A DNA stretch of 64,000 nucleotides, from the NCBI RefSeq assembly GCF_030272615.1, contig NC_081409.1, positions 877,619,594-877,683,593 on the forward strand, in the 5' to 3' direction. The stretch is from Cryptomeria japonica. Lineage: Eukaryota; Streptophyta; Pinopsida; Cupressales; Cupressaceae. The notes below the pieces were generated by a model. It was not told the DNA's origin and searched no databases. It worked only from the letters and a program-made list of their open reading frames with translations. Position 1 is the first letter of the stretch. Every line of letters starts with the position of its first letter. The translations under genes were made by a program, and so were the position numbers. This document shows, piece after piece, positions 1 to 12,051 of the stretch.

Positions 1-265
1 TAAAAGAGTATATTTCTTAGTGGGTCTGAAATCCCATAGTGGTTTTTCCCTATTTGGGTTTCCACGTTAAATTTGGTGTTATGAGGTTTATGATGTTTAT
101 ATGCTTTTGAGTTTGCATGTTTAGCAGGTTTGGTTATATTACTGAAGTATAGGTTACCGAAGTTGAATATGATATTTTTATGGAAGATTAAGTTTATATG
201 ATTCAGCCCCCCTCTCATCTTGTTGGCTATTGGATCTGTACTTATATTAAGGATCAAAACTATCA
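1..265 (+). repeat. copia-1 left LTR, 3' portion
   Basis: Matches the last part of the right LTR (from about 6229), including the TTTCCACGTTAAA box, the C-run before CTCTCATCTTG and the end ACTATCA. The 5' part lies before the window. Confidence 0.94.
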
Positions 266-267
266 AT

Positions 268-279
268 TGGTATCAGAGC
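268..279 (+). other. primer binding site, tRNA-iMet type
   Basis: TGGTATCAGAGC, 2 nt after the LTR end, is the standard plant copia primer site complementary to the 3' end of initiator tRNA-Met. Confidence 0.92.
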
Positions 280-329
280 ATTGGACTTTGGAAGAAAAGT
301 TTAAAGGCACTTGAGTTAAAGATCCAAAG

Positions 330-1295
330 ATGTATAAGAGGGATGCACCAAAGTTGAACAAGTCAAGTTTCTCTACATGGCAGAAAAGAATGAAGATGCA
401 TCTATCAGGAGTTGGAGAATATGCTGTATACTATCTGGAGAATGATTTTGTTACACTGAGAACCTATCCATTGACTATGGAAGAGATAAAGGCAAAGCAA
501 GAACATATTCAAGCAATGATTGAAATAACATCTGCATTGACCGATTCAGAGTTTAATGATCTAGAAGGCTGGAATGATGCAAAGGCAATGTGGGATAAGC
601 TCATATCAGTGTATGGAGGAGATGAACATGTTCAAAGAGAAAAAGTAGATAGTCTAAGAGGACAACTTGAATCTATGAGGATGAATGAAGGTGAGAACAT
701 AACTCAGTACAATACAAGACTAAAGGAGATTGTCAATCAAATCAAAGGAGCAGGTGGAACTATTGAAGAAAAGGATATAACAAGTAAGTTGTTAAGAACC
801 CTTCTACTAGCTTATGGAATCCGAGTCTCTGCAATCAATGCATTGAGGTCTGTACCTAATATGTCAGTTTCTTTAGATGCTACTATTGGTAAGCCACATG
901 CATTTGAGTTAAGTAACTTTGATAACAGCGTATCTTCGGTAAATAAAGTTGAATCTACATTTAGTTCTTTTCATCTTGATGAATCTAATTATTACAATGA
1001 AAGAAAGTATAAGTACTGTGAAGGAGATCACAATGGAGCAAGTGAAAGATTTCATAAGAACATGGAAGAAGTACACAAACTGTATGAGGAAATCAGAAAG
1101 CAGGAAGAGTTTGAAGCACTATTAGCCAAAAGGTTACTGAGAGGCAAAGGTAAGTATAAAGGAAAACTACCTTTGAAATGTTTCAATTATGATAAGATAG
1201 GACATATGGCTTCTAACTATCCTGACAAAGATTTTAGTGAAAAGAGAGATTATCGAGATGACAGACAGAAAGATAATCATTATAGAGGACACTGA
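330..1295 (+). pseudogene. gag: copia-1 gag, ending at an in-frame TGA shared in position with copia-2
   Basis: This 321-codon frame encodes the capsid/nucleocapsid precursor that packages element RNA into cytoplasmic particles. The start ATG is 50 nt after the primer site and is conserved in copia-2. The capsid part (residues about 10-170) is of the UBN2/copia gag type. The nucleocapsid knuckle at about residues 284-297 reads CFNYDKIGHMASNY, so two of the four zinc ligands of a CCHC knuckle are Tyr. A lysine/arginine-rich tail follows. The frame stops at TGA 1293-1295, and the same frame stays open past it into the protease. Copia-2 has TAA at the homologous codon, so this stop may be older than the two insertions. 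Confidence 0.9.
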
Positions 1296-4200
1296 GACTT
1301 CAAAAGAAGAGATAGAAAGACATTCTTAATAGCTGATGAGGAATCCAATGATGATAAATTAGATGAAACTAATATAGAGGAAGTAGTTTATGTGGCTATC
1401 AAAGATGGATCAGATGAAGAAAGGTATGAAGAAAAATCCCTAATATCTCACATAAACACTAATGATTCTTGGATCATTGATAGTGGATGCTCACATCATA
1501 TGACAGGTGATAAGCACAAGTTTGTTATGTTAGAAGATTATGATGGAGGCTATGTTAGATTTGGTAATGATGCACCATGTCTAGTAAGAGGTAAAGGATC
1601 TATAACACTTCTTGACAATGAAAAATGCAATGATGTTTATTGGGTTGAAGGTCTGAAATACAATTTGTTGAGTGTAGCACAACTAAACAACATAGGTTAC
1701 CGAATAGAATTTCAGAAAGGAATTGTCAAAGTTCATGACAAGAATGGAAAGTTAGCTGCTACCGGGACACAAACAAAAGGTAATACATTTCACCTTGACT
1801 CAACTCGTAATAAGTGTTTGTATGCAAAGATAGATGATACTTGGTTATGGCATAAAAGGTTTTGTCATGTAATTTTTGATAATCTAATCAAAATAAGTAA
1901 GAAGCACCAAGTAAGAGGTCTACTGAGTCTTGAAAAACCTGAGAATGCTATGTGCCAAGGATGCCAAATGGGTAAGATGACAAGATCAAGCTTTACAAGT
2001 AAGTCTTACACTTCTAAGGGAATTTTAGATCTAGTGCACACTGATCTTTGTGGTCCTATGAAAGTTCAAAGTTATTATGGTGATAAATATTTCATATTAT
2101 TTGTGGATGACTATTCAAGGATGATGTCTGTAATGTTTTTAAAAGAAAAATCAGAAGCTTTTCAAATGTTTAAATGGTACAAGGCAAGAGTTGAAAATGA
2201 AACAGGAAGACAACTGAAATGTCTTAGATTAGATAGAGGAGGAGAGTTCACATCTGATGAGTTCAACCTATTTTGCAATGATCATGGTATTAAAAGACAA
2301 GTCTCTGCACCGAGAACTCCACAACAGAATGGAATAGCTAAGAGAAGAAATAGATCTATTGTGGATTGTGCTAGAACACTGATGATTGAAAAAAAGGTGA
2401 CACAAACATTTTGGAGAGAAGCAATAAGCACTGCTGTTTACACCTTGAACCGAGTACAATTGAAGAAAGGTACTTTGAAGACACCATATGAAATTTGGTA
2501 TGATAAGAAACCTAATGTTAGTTATTTTAAAATCTTTGGAAGTAGATGCTATGTTCACAAAGATGATAGAAATGACAAGTTTGATCAGAAAAGTGAAGAA
2601 GGAACATTTCTAGGTTATTCTTCTAGAAGCAAAGCATTTAAATGTCTGATTAAATCATCTAACAAATTAGTAGAAAGTGCAAATGTGAAAATTGATGAAT
2701 TTTCAGAAAGAAATTATGAAGGAAATTCCAAGGAACTAGAAGACTATGATGAATTTTTCTATGTTCAACTAACAAATCTTACCAAGAAAACTGTTAAAGA
2801 AAATGAAGAGAATATCCAGTTACCGAGTGATGAAGAAGATCATACAGAGCCTACCGAACCTGTATTAGCCAAGTATGTCAGAAGACATCATGCACCTAGT
2901 CAGATTATAGGAGATAAGGATGATCTAGTGATGACAAGGAACAAATTGAGACATAACACATGTTTGATATCTGAACTTGAACTGAGAATAGTGAAAGAGG
3001 CATTTAACAGTGAAGATTGGATAAATGCTATGACAAAAGAGATTGATCAAATCAAGAAGAATGACACATGGACACTAATCCCAAGATCGAAGGACAAAAA
3101 TGTAATTGGTACAAAGTGGATTTTCAGAAACAAGCTAAATAAAAAAGGAGAGGTCATTCGAAACAAAGCAAGACTAGTTTGCAAAGGTTATGCTCAAGAA
3201 GAAGGAATTGATTAAGGTGAAACTTTTGCACCTATTGCTAGACTTGAAGGAGTAAGAACATTGTTGGCATATGCTGCTTACAAAAACTTCAAGATATATC
3301 AAATGGATGTCAAATCTGCATTTCTGAATGGAATATTAGAAGAAGAAGTTTTTATTGAACAACCTAAAGGATTTGTTGAAGACTAATAGAGACTAGGTAT
3401 GTAAATTGAACAAAGCTTTATATGGTTTGAAACAAGCACCTAGAGCATGGTATGCAAGATTCCACTCTTATTTGATTAAGATTGGTTTTATAAGGACAAG
3501 TGAGAACAACAATATGTACATGAAGAATGATGAAAATGGAATTCTGATCTCAGCCATATTTGTTGATGATATTATATTTTGTGGGAATGACTCTTTATGC
3601 AAGAACTTTGGAAATGAAATGAGCAAAGAATTTGAGATGTCATTAATTGGTGAGATAAAGTATTTTATAGGTTTACAGATACTGCAAATGAAAAATGAGA
3701 TTTTCAAATGAAAAATGAGATTTTCATTACTCAATCCAAGTACATAAACGAAATCTTGAAGAAATTTGGAATGGAGGATTCAAAACCAGTAAGTACTCCT
3801 ATGATTACCAACTGTAAATTATCAAAGAATGATGAATCTGCATTTGTTGATGAGACACTTTACCGATCTATGATTGGAAAGCTACAATATGTTGTTCACA
3901 ACAGACCAGACATAGCACATGCAGTAGGTATTGTTGCAAGATTCTTTGTAGATCCTAAGGAAACACACATGACTGCAATCAAAACAATTTTTAGATACTT
4001 GAAAGGAACAGAGGATTATGGTTTAGTATATTAGAAAGGAAATGATTTTGATTTAAAAGTTTATACTGATGTTGATTGGGCAGGCAACATTGATGACAGA
4101 AAAAGCACAAGTGGAGGAGCTTTCTTTTTGAGAGAAAGACTAGTGAGTTGGCTTAGAAAGAAACAAGGATATGTTTCACAGTCAACATCAGAAGCAGAAT

Positions 4201-4532
4201 ACATTGCTGCAGCATTGAATTGTACCAACATTGCATGGATTAAACAACTGTTGGAAGGTATAAATGAGAAAGTTACCGAGCCAGTAACTATATTCTATGA
4301 CAATACTAGTGCCATTAATATTTCAAAGAATCCTATTATGCACTCTAAGATAAAGCACATCTCTATCAAATATCATTATCTTAGAGAAGAAGCTCAAGAG
4401 AAGAAAGTGGTGTTGGAGTATGTTAGCACCAAGGAACAAATAGCAGATATCTTCACCAAACCACTACCAAGGGACACTTTTGAATATCTCAGAAGTAAGT
4501 TAGGGGTCCTACCCCTATCTTCTATTCACTGA
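1296..4532 (+). pseudogene. pol: copia-1 pol: protease, integrase, reverse transcriptase, RNase H
   Basis: Protease shows the DSG motif near 1477 (WIIDSGCSHHMTG). A GAG-pre-integrase domain (about 1840-2000) precedes the integrase core, with Asp in HTD near 2043 and Asp in LDRGGEF near 2235. The third catalytic residue is Lys (AAG 2340-2342, NGIAKRR), where copia-2 has Glu. Reverse transcriptase carries [16 protein letters not shown] and FVDD (near 3558). RNase H begins near VYTDVDWAG and ends at 4532. Breaks: TAA 3213-3215, a 1-bp insertion near 3385-3397, a 20-bp tandem duplication at about 3688-3727, and TAG 4032-4034 where copia-2 has CAG. The two indels together restore the frame, so the last ORF ends in phase. 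Not functional as read. Confidence 0.94.
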
Positions 4533-4948
4533 CCGAGTTCGGTGAAAGCATCAATCTGATGACTCTATCGAATATCTTTTTAGGAGTTGATGCTGATTTA
4601 CACACTTTAGGATGTTTTCTAAAGGTGTACAAGAATTATTACAGGGAATAGGAATTGAAGACAAAATGCTCTGACCAAGACAGTCTTGATACACAATAGC
4701 AGGAATTCACTTCATACAGGAAAAAATTATGTTTTAGTTCTTTACTTTTTGGCATTGTTGTCAAAGGGGAAAAAGACTACTATAAAGGGGAGAAGACTGA
4801 GAGAAGACTAAAGATTGGAAAGAAAACTCAAGAAAATAGGAGAAGTATAATGTATGGGGGAGAGCATTTCAACATTTCAGAATCACAGCAATCCGAATCT
4901 TTTAAGGTCAAATCAATTGGTTTTTCCATCAATGCCAAATGGAGAGAT
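4533..4948 (+). other. copia-1 3' untranslated region with polypurine tracts
   Basis: No ORF. It holds an internal purine-rich stretch (about 4757-4800, TCAAAGGGGAAAAAGACTAC) and a final tract directly before the right LTR (about 4938-4947), here mutated to AAATGGAGAGA compared with AAAGGGGGAGA in copia-2. This is the expected place for plus-strand priming. Confidence 0.8.
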
Positions 4949-6493
4949 TGTTGGCAATATAGCATTATAACAGACAATGGAAGATTGTTGGCATTTCAAT
5001 AAGGATATTGAGAAGGTTGTTGATGATTATGGATATAACTGATTAAGGATGTTTACTGTCTTGATATTATTATTTTGTCATTGATGTCAAGAAATTGTTT
5101 TTCTAATTCAGTATGATGTTGCCATATCTTGAGAAGTATGATTTGAAGAGTATAAAGATGTCGGTAAAAGACATAGAAAAGATTATGATGAATAAGGGGA
5201 TGAATAAGGTATTCAATGGGCAACTATTACCAAGTTAGACAATGATGAGATCATGATGTTTAGATTGTTTTAACATCATACATATGTTGCAAATTGTAAG
5301 GTTAATACTATACTATGTTACCAAGCAAAGAACCTAGTCGGTAAACCCTAAGGAACCTAGTCGGTAAACCCTAAGGTTATCGCTATCGGTTAATGAAGGC
5401 AGAATGTCTACCGAGTGAAGTTTAGTATTCACCGAGTTATTATCGAGTTGTAACTGAGCTATAATAGAATGCATTAAATGTTTACATGCATTATTTAATG
5501 AAGGAAGTTGATGATCTGGAACTAATTAAATGATTGGTATGCCATGCATGAAGTTTGTTAATGAATCTATGGCAAAGAAAAGTCAGCATGAAGATCTACA
5601 CCACAGATTGAACCACAATACCCTAGCACAAGTTCCAAGAAAAGTATGCAAGTTCCAAGGTGGGGTAAAACATTTTCAGATCAAAAGATGCATTGAACCT
5701 GGACAAGATTGAAGATCTGATGGCTATGATTGATCATGGGAAATGTGATCAAGGAGATTAAGCGGTTACCTAATTGTTTATAAATAGGAAACTGTTGATA
5801 AACAATGTATGCGGGAAAGTGTATGTACAAGGATGCTACATAGTGATTACCAAGCATAGAAGCTTGAAGACCTATTTGAATAACAGAGTATAGAAGCCCA
5901 GCAGATGGACAAGATTAGTTCTATGTCTAGATTGTATTGAACAAATAAGAATTTGCTTTAGCATTTTAGATGTGAAGTTGTAGATAGACTTTTATTACTA
6001 TTATTTTGTGAAAGTGGCAGAAAATCTCTTTACTGAGTGGACTTAACAGTCTTATTTGTAAAACCCTCTAGCAAGGTGACATTCTGATTGAGTGTTTGAA
6101 ATCCTTTAACAAGGTCACTTCTAACAAGGTGAGGATCCTAACAAATATGAGGGAAATCCCTTAACCGGGTCACATCTAGCAATGTGTTTGTAATCTTTAA
6201 CAGGATTTGCTTTTAACTGAGCATGCTCTAGAAGAGTATATTTCTTAGTGGGTCCGAAATCCCACAGTGGTTTTTCCCTATTTGGGTTTCCACGTTAAAT
6301 ATGGTGTTATGAGGTTTATGATGTTTATATGCTTTTGAGTTTGCATGTTTAGTAGTTTTGGTTATATTACTGAAGTATATGTTACCGAGGTTAAATTTGA
6401 TGTTTTTATGGAAGATTAAGTTTGTATGATTCACCCCCCCTCTCATCTTGTTGGCTATTGGATTTGTACTTATATTATGTATCAGAACTATCA
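4949..6493 (+). repeat. copia-1 right LTR
   Basis: Starts TGTTGGCAATAT and ends ACTATCA. Compared with copia-2 it carries an extra stretch within the first about 70 bp, in which GATTGTTGGCA occurs a second time, so the LTR start looks partly duplicated. It contains a TATA box (5779-5787), repeated AACAAGGT(C/G)AC units around 6070-6180 and the TTTCCACGTTAAA / C-run boxes near its end. Confidence 0.95.
5779..5787 (+). promoter_or_regulatory. LTR TATA box
   Basis: TATAAATAG at the same relative place in the copia-2 LTRs (55461-55469, 61615-61623), the likely core promoter of the family. Confidence 0.7.
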
Positions 6494-9036
6494 GTTTTAA
6501 CTAATGCTTGACTAGGATTACCAACAATACTTCCTGATCCTGTCCCACTCCCACTGACACTTTCATGTGTAGTTTTTATAATCTTTTGAGGTGTGTGATC
6601 TAAAGTTGCAAATGATTGATTTGTAGTGTCAGTGGCACTTGATATAGGATTGTCAATAGTATGAGATTGAGTATCTACCACTAGTGGCCTCTTGTGAGAG
6701 ATTTTTGTTGTTGCCCTTGTCCAACACCAAGACAACTAGTATCAGTAGTAGTACCCATGCCAACCCCACCAATCACAGCGGCACTTGACTTAACAATAAT
6801 ATGAATACTATCCCCAAATTCCTCACCAGTGGCAGTGGCACTTGATTCACCACCAATGGGAATACCATGATGTGGTGGTGGTTGTGGATTTGAACCTGAA
6901 ACAAATGTAGGTGGACCCTGAGGGTAATGAGTAGTACCTATCAGTGATGAATCTGAAGAATCAAGTCCAATGACTGGTTTAACAGGACCTTTTGATTTTG
7001 ACCCTGATGGAATTTGTACCTAAAGTGGATACCAAATTCCCTCTCCTTTGGGACCTAGACCACCACCTTCAAAACCCATTTTTTCCACAATGCTTGCCCC
7101 TTTGCTATATTTGTCTTTCATTGCCTCATGGACTGCACCTAATATTTTAGTGACTGTAGTAGTTGTTTGAGTGGGCTCAACCTCATACTGATCATCATCT
7201 TTACTCCTATCATGTGTTGTTGTGGGATGCTCCATATTCCACAATTTTCTAAACTCTCCATCCTTGTCAATGGTCTCAAATTCTGCACTTGTGTTTGGTT
7301 CACCGAGATTCCTCCTCATAGTCCAAAAATCATTTATTTTGGTTTGAGTCCAATAATTCTCTTTACATTCGTGCAGAATTGATTTGGGAATAGTTTTCTT
7401 AGATGGATTAGCATATTTTAGGTAGAAATTGTAGGACCTCCTATTTTGGATGCCCTGGCCCTCCTCTGTTGTCCCCTGTGTGTGCAAGGCCATAATTTGT
7501 GATGAAATTTCTTATGTTGAAATGTTATTGTTAGCTGCAATTTTCTCCATCTCTTTTTTAACCTCATCCTAGGAGTCCATGTTTCTAAGCTTTTCTAGCA
7601 ATGGTTTACTTTCATGTTGACATAACACTGAAGAGTTCCCATTTTTCTTAAGCCTTGCTTGAACTACACCGATTGGATCATACTACCAGAGACCCTCATC
7701 ACCAAAGTTAAAAACTGTCAAAAAATCATGTGCCACATTGAATGCTTTTTTCTCAAATGTGAACCCTCCACATGAGAAAGGCAAGGAAGGAAATATGCTC
7801 TTCTTTTGCTGACCATGGAAGTGCCTATCTGTGCTGTCCAATTGTCGTACATACTCTAATGCAAATACCCTCTCTGTCACATGTATTGGAAGTCTGTATG
7901 GTTTTACTGCTAATCCGTGAAACCTTAACACACTGAATTCTTCCATGAAGAACTAGTCAACCAATTCTATTTGACTTCCAATTTGAATGCAATCTCTACA
8001 AGACACAGGAAACCTAGGCATTGGAGTGCTTGTAATTTCATTATACATTGGTGCCAAAAAGAAGTCTACAAAATGGTTGTAGTTCTTTCTGTTATCATGC
8101 ATCCTTATCTTTGGTGTCCAATCATATATTGGACACTCTATTCTCTTCCCAGTCTTCTCATCAATCTTATAGCTCACAATTTTAAGCTTGTTGGTCTCAA
8201 ATTTTGCACGATACTTGGATAGAAGGAGATAGCACAAGTAGGATGAGAACCTAAATGTCTTACAAAAACCTTTTTTGATCATTAGTAATTGTTTTTGCAT
8301 GGATTTTACAATGTGCTCAATAAAATTATATCTTACTGGCTGACCTACACAATGAATACTATTAATCATTTCAAGAAGGCTTGCACCCACTTCCCTATCA
8401 TTTTCCAATCCCAGGCAAAACAACAACAAGGAAATAGTATCCCCAACCCATGGAACAAAAATCTTAGAATCATAAGGAGGCTTATGATTTTGATCCAACA
8501 CAATACTAGTACCACTCTTTATTAGACCTTTGATAAATGAATCTTTGCGACTTGGATTGAGACTCTCATAATTCCCTACCAGCTTTTCAAGGTCAATTTG
8601 GATGTTTGAGTTTTGGGCTTCAAATCCTAGGTTCAACAAACGAGCAAATTCTTCCTTGTTTATGGATATAATTTCCTCTTTTGTATTTTTATTGACAATT
8701 GCTTTTTTATCTTCATCATAATTGTTGGTGCAGACCATGACAAAATCAGGGCAAGGGAATACTTCAGGTAACACCATGCTTCCCAATCCAACATCCCATG
8801 ATGCGATTTTATATGTTCTTTGTTGTAACATTGGGTTGAAAACAATAAATTTTTCCCTGCATGGATCTGCCGCCTTACTAGACAATGCATATCTAATATC
8901 TATGATATGCTTTTCACCATAGATAACAGGGTCATAAATATCATGGTATTCATCAATGAAACCTGGTGTTTTAACCAGTTCGGTTAGGTACATTTTTTTT
9001 TTTCTCTTGGCTTCTTGTTGAACTACTGCTTCCCAT
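6494..9036 (-). pseudogene. relic gene of unnamed protein family, copy A, with G-patch motif
   Basis: Reads leftward: 8993-7953 (346 codons), 7946-7683, 7493-7020 and 6735-6475, joined by stops and frameshifts. I do not recognise the family with certainty; the layout (a ...IISINKEEFARLLNL segment, then helical segments) resembles plant transposon proteins of the Transposase_32 or plant-mobile-domain kind. The C-terminal part has a G-patch-like segment and a Gly/Ser/Thr/Pro-rich tail. An upstream ATG (9036-9034) is separated from the main frame by a run of 11 A (8994-9004) that shifts phase. The 3' end is cut by copia-1. It is related to copies B (17894-21420) and C (29608-33974): the segment ERVFALEYVRQL here matches DRIILLEYVRQI in copy C. 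Function unknown. Confidence 0.72.
7023..7100 (-). other. G-patch-like motif in copy A
   Basis: GASIVEKMGFEGGGLGPK followed by GEGI matches the G-patch pattern (aromatic after MG, then G.GLG...G). G-patch modules bind RNA helicases or RNA, and occur in some retroelement proteins. The frame stops four codons after GEGI (TAA 7020-7022). Confidence 0.65.
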
Positions 9037-9252
9037 TTTCCCCATCACTATTATTGTTAATAATTCAAAATAATGCTAGTTAAACATAAAATGCTAACCC
9101 TCAAATTGGACCACGAGATTACCAAAAGAAAAAAAGGCGGGATGTAGGTGTTCTATATATTACCCAGAATTTCTATTTCACTAGATTGGCGCAAACAGTC
9201 TCTGTTGCAACTTGCATTCCTCAATCTAGTAGCTGTTTCTGAATCTCCCTCG

Positions 9253-9259
9253 ATTTATA
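9253..9259 (-). promoter_or_regulatory. possible TATA box upstream of copy A
   Basis: On the minus strand CCTATAAATCG lies about 215 bp before the upstream ATG at 9036. Position and sequence fit a core promoter, but no transcript evidence is visible. Confidence 0.35.
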
Positions 9260-9319
9260 GGTTTGTCCATGAAATGAAATACGATTATGATTTACGAGTC
9301 TCTTATTTTGAAAACTCTG

Positions 9320-10990
9320 AAAAGTAGAAAAGTAATGCCTAAAGGGCAAAATATCTAGAATCATGTTATAATTTTATTAATTATTATTAATAACTATTCC
9401 ATGCTGAAGGACAAAACATTCATTACTTCAGTATAAATTCTGAGGACATTAAATGTAAAACGTTCAATTTCGGGAGAAGTTCTCACAAATGTGTTCACTT
9501 CCCACATTCGGGCTGAAATCCACCCTAAGTCATTGATCTTAACTCATCCAACGGACAATGGCAATTGGCAAAATATCTAGATTCATGTTGTAATTTTATT
9601 AATTATTATTAATAACTATTCCATGCCGAAGGACAAAACATTTATTACTTCAGTATAAATTCTGAGGACATTAGACTTAATTATATTTAATTAAATTTAA
9701 AACATTTCAATTCCAGGTGAAGTTCTCACAAATATGTTCACTTCCCACATTCGGGCCGAAATCCACCCTAAGTCGTTGATCTTAACTCATCCAACGGATG
9801 ATGGCAATTGGCAAAATATCTAGAATCATGTTGTAATTTTATTAATTATTAATAATAATTATTCCATGCTGAAGGACAAAACATTCATTACTTCAGTATA
9901 AATTTTGAGGACATTAGACTTAATTATATTTAATTAAATTTAAAACGTTTCAATTCCAGGCGAAGATCTCACAAATGTGTTCACTTCCCACATTTGGGCC
10001 GAAATCCATCCTAAGTTGTTAATCTTTTCTCAACCAACAGACAATTGTACCTATTGTCAGATGTCGTGGGTCCCATGACTTTAGCCATTTTTCTGGCACG
10101 TCACCATACTCATGTCACTTTTCGGGTCTATTTTTTAAGTCTATTTAATCATTTAAACTTCCACTTGAAAAAATCTTTATAGACTTAATTATATTTACTT
10201 AAATTTAAAATGTTAAATTCTGCGCGAAGTTCTCACAAATGTGTTCATTTCCCACATTTGGGCCGAAATCCACCCTAAGCCGTTGATCTTTGCTCATCCA
10301 ATGGATGATTGTACCTATTGTTAGATGTCATGGGTCCCATGACTTCTGCCAATTTTTTTTGGGACGTCACCATACTCTGTCACTTTTTGGGTCTATTTTT
10401 TAAGTCTATTTAATCATTTAAACTTCCACCCGAAAAATATCTTTATAGACTTAATTATATTTAATTAAATTTAAAATGTTAAATTCCGGGCAAAGTTCTC
10501 ACAAGTGTGTTCATTTCCCACACTTGGGCCCAAATCTACCCTAAGTCATTGATCTTTGCTCATCCAACGGATGATGGTACCTATTGTCAGATGTTGTGGG
10601 TCCCATGACTTCTACCATTTTTCTGGCACGTCACCATACTCTGTCACTTTTTGGGTCTATTTTTTTAAGTCTATTTAATCATTTTAAAATTCTGCCTGAA
10701 AAAGAGCTTTATAGACTTAATTATATTTAATTAAATTTAAAATGTTAAATTCCGGGCGAAGTTCTCACAAATGTGTTCACTTCCCACATTTGGGCCGAAA
10801 TCCACCCTAAGCCATTGATCTTTTCTTATCCAATGGACAATGGTACCTGTTGTTAGATGTCATGGGTCCCATGACTTCTGCCATTTTTCTGGCAGAAGTC
10901 ACCATACTTGTGTCACTTTTCGGGTCTGTTTTTTGTCTATTTAATCATTTTAAAATTCCGCCTGAAAAAAAGCTTTATAGACTTCAATTT
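9320..10990. repeat. tandem array, about 240-270 bp units
   Basis: The phrase GTTCTCACAAATGTGTTCAC recurs (with changes) near 9480, 9722, 9966, 10228, 10496 and 10761, giving spacings of about 242, 245, 262, 267 and 265. Each unit holds CCCACATTYGGGCCGAAATC, CACCCTAAG, a CCGTTGATC / ATCCAACGG inverted pair and, in the right-hand units, GGGTCCCATGACTT. The first three units share TTATTAATTATTAATAA sequence that later units replace with ATTATATTTAATTAAATTTAA. The array sits 5' of copy A. Confidence 0.9.
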
Positions 10991-11431
10991 TGTTTTTGTA
11001 AATAATTATTCATCATGGATATTATTACACTTTACTTAAGTTTACTTAGGTACATGCATTAAATAGTAGTTTGGGTATGAGACACTTGGGTGTTTGTGCC
11101 ACATTGGGATAGTGCATGTAGGAGAATTTCCACCTTTTATGGTGGTGATCTTATCTTGTTGTTACATTCCACCTCATGTGGAATATTATATTGTTTCTCC
11201 TACCTACCCTTGTTTCTTATTGAGCCACATGTCATGTTTGTGTGCTCACATATCCATTAGCCTTGCCTATATAGCTAGGCTCATCTACATTGTTTGTACA
11301 GATAATCATTGAACATGTAATGATCCAGTCGATCAGTATTTTCTTGATAGAATACAATTTATTTCTATCATCTATTTTTTTATCTCTTATTTTTTCTTTC
11401 CATTACCTCTAGATCTTGGCAAAATCTCACA
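10991..11431 (+). repeat. element C left LTR
   Basis: Starts TGTTTTTGTAAATAATTATT and ends AAAATCTCACA, pairing with 14177-14641. The open frame across it is mirrored in the other LTR and is not considered a gene. Confidence 0.93.
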
Positions 11432-11445
11432 TGGTATCAGAGCCA
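11432..11445 (+). other. element C primer binding site, tRNA-iMet type
   Basis: TGGTATCAGAGCCA directly follows the left LTR; 14 nt fit the 3' end of plant initiator tRNA-Met. Confidence 0.88.
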
Positions 11446-12051
11446 TTAGAGTCTCATTGGTTTTCCAATTGAGAGAAATTTGATGCTATTTGGGGTTTGC
11501 ATTTTGGAGCTTTCTATTGCAGGTTTTTATTGAAGCTTGATGGGTCAAATATGAGGTTACCATTGGATTGAGGAGGTCCAAGAAAGTCATTTTTGCCTTT
11601 TGTTTCATCCAATCGGGCTTCAGAGGCAAAATCTAGAGGCATTTGAAGTTTGAAGTTGCGGCAGAAATTTTCCAGAAATTATAATTGTGCAGACAATTTT
11701 CAAATAGTGATATCTCACTCATTCAGACTCCTTTTTTCGAGCAATGTTTTTTGTTTTGTGGTAGAAGTTTGTGATCTATATAGTGGTACAAGATTTTTCT
11801 ATTTTTCGGATACACGTTTGTCAGAAATCGCGAAATCCTGATTTTTACAACTTTGGAGGCTTTGTTCAGGCTCATATGGACTCCTTTTCAGGTGCCATTT
11901 TTTTTGAAAGTGCATAATTTTTTGTCTACTTTCATAATCTACCATTTGTTTGCTGTGATTTTAAGTAGAAACTATACTTTTAGTATTTGGTCATGTTTTG
12001 GCTTATTTGGTACTTGTATTTAGCTTGGATCTGAGTTTAGATCACTAGCAA

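Larger units (their letters stand above)
1..6493 (+). mobile_element. Ty1/copia LTR retrotransposon copia-1, left end outside the window
   Basis: Two LTRs (partial left 1-265, right 4949-6493) flank a gag-pol region of 4683 bp. A tRNA-iMet type primer site lies 2 nt after the left LTR and a purine-rich stretch lies just before the right LTR. The domain order gag, protease, integrase, reverse transcriptase, RNase H is the copia order. The element is nearly collinear with copia-2 at 54682-62330, so they are two copies of one family. The right flank starts with GTTTT (6494-6498), the expected 5-bp target duplication; its partner is outside the window. It interrupts the minus-strand gene relic that resumes at 6494. 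Confidence 0.96.

Noticed and set aside
2268-2558. Antisense ORF in copia integrase, also at 58175-58465
   Set aside because: Present in both copies only because it mirrors the integrase codons; no start context or domain.
11094-11312. ORF in both LTRs of element C (also 14280-14519)
   Set aside because: Follows from LTR duplication; low-complexity hydrophobic product and no independent support.
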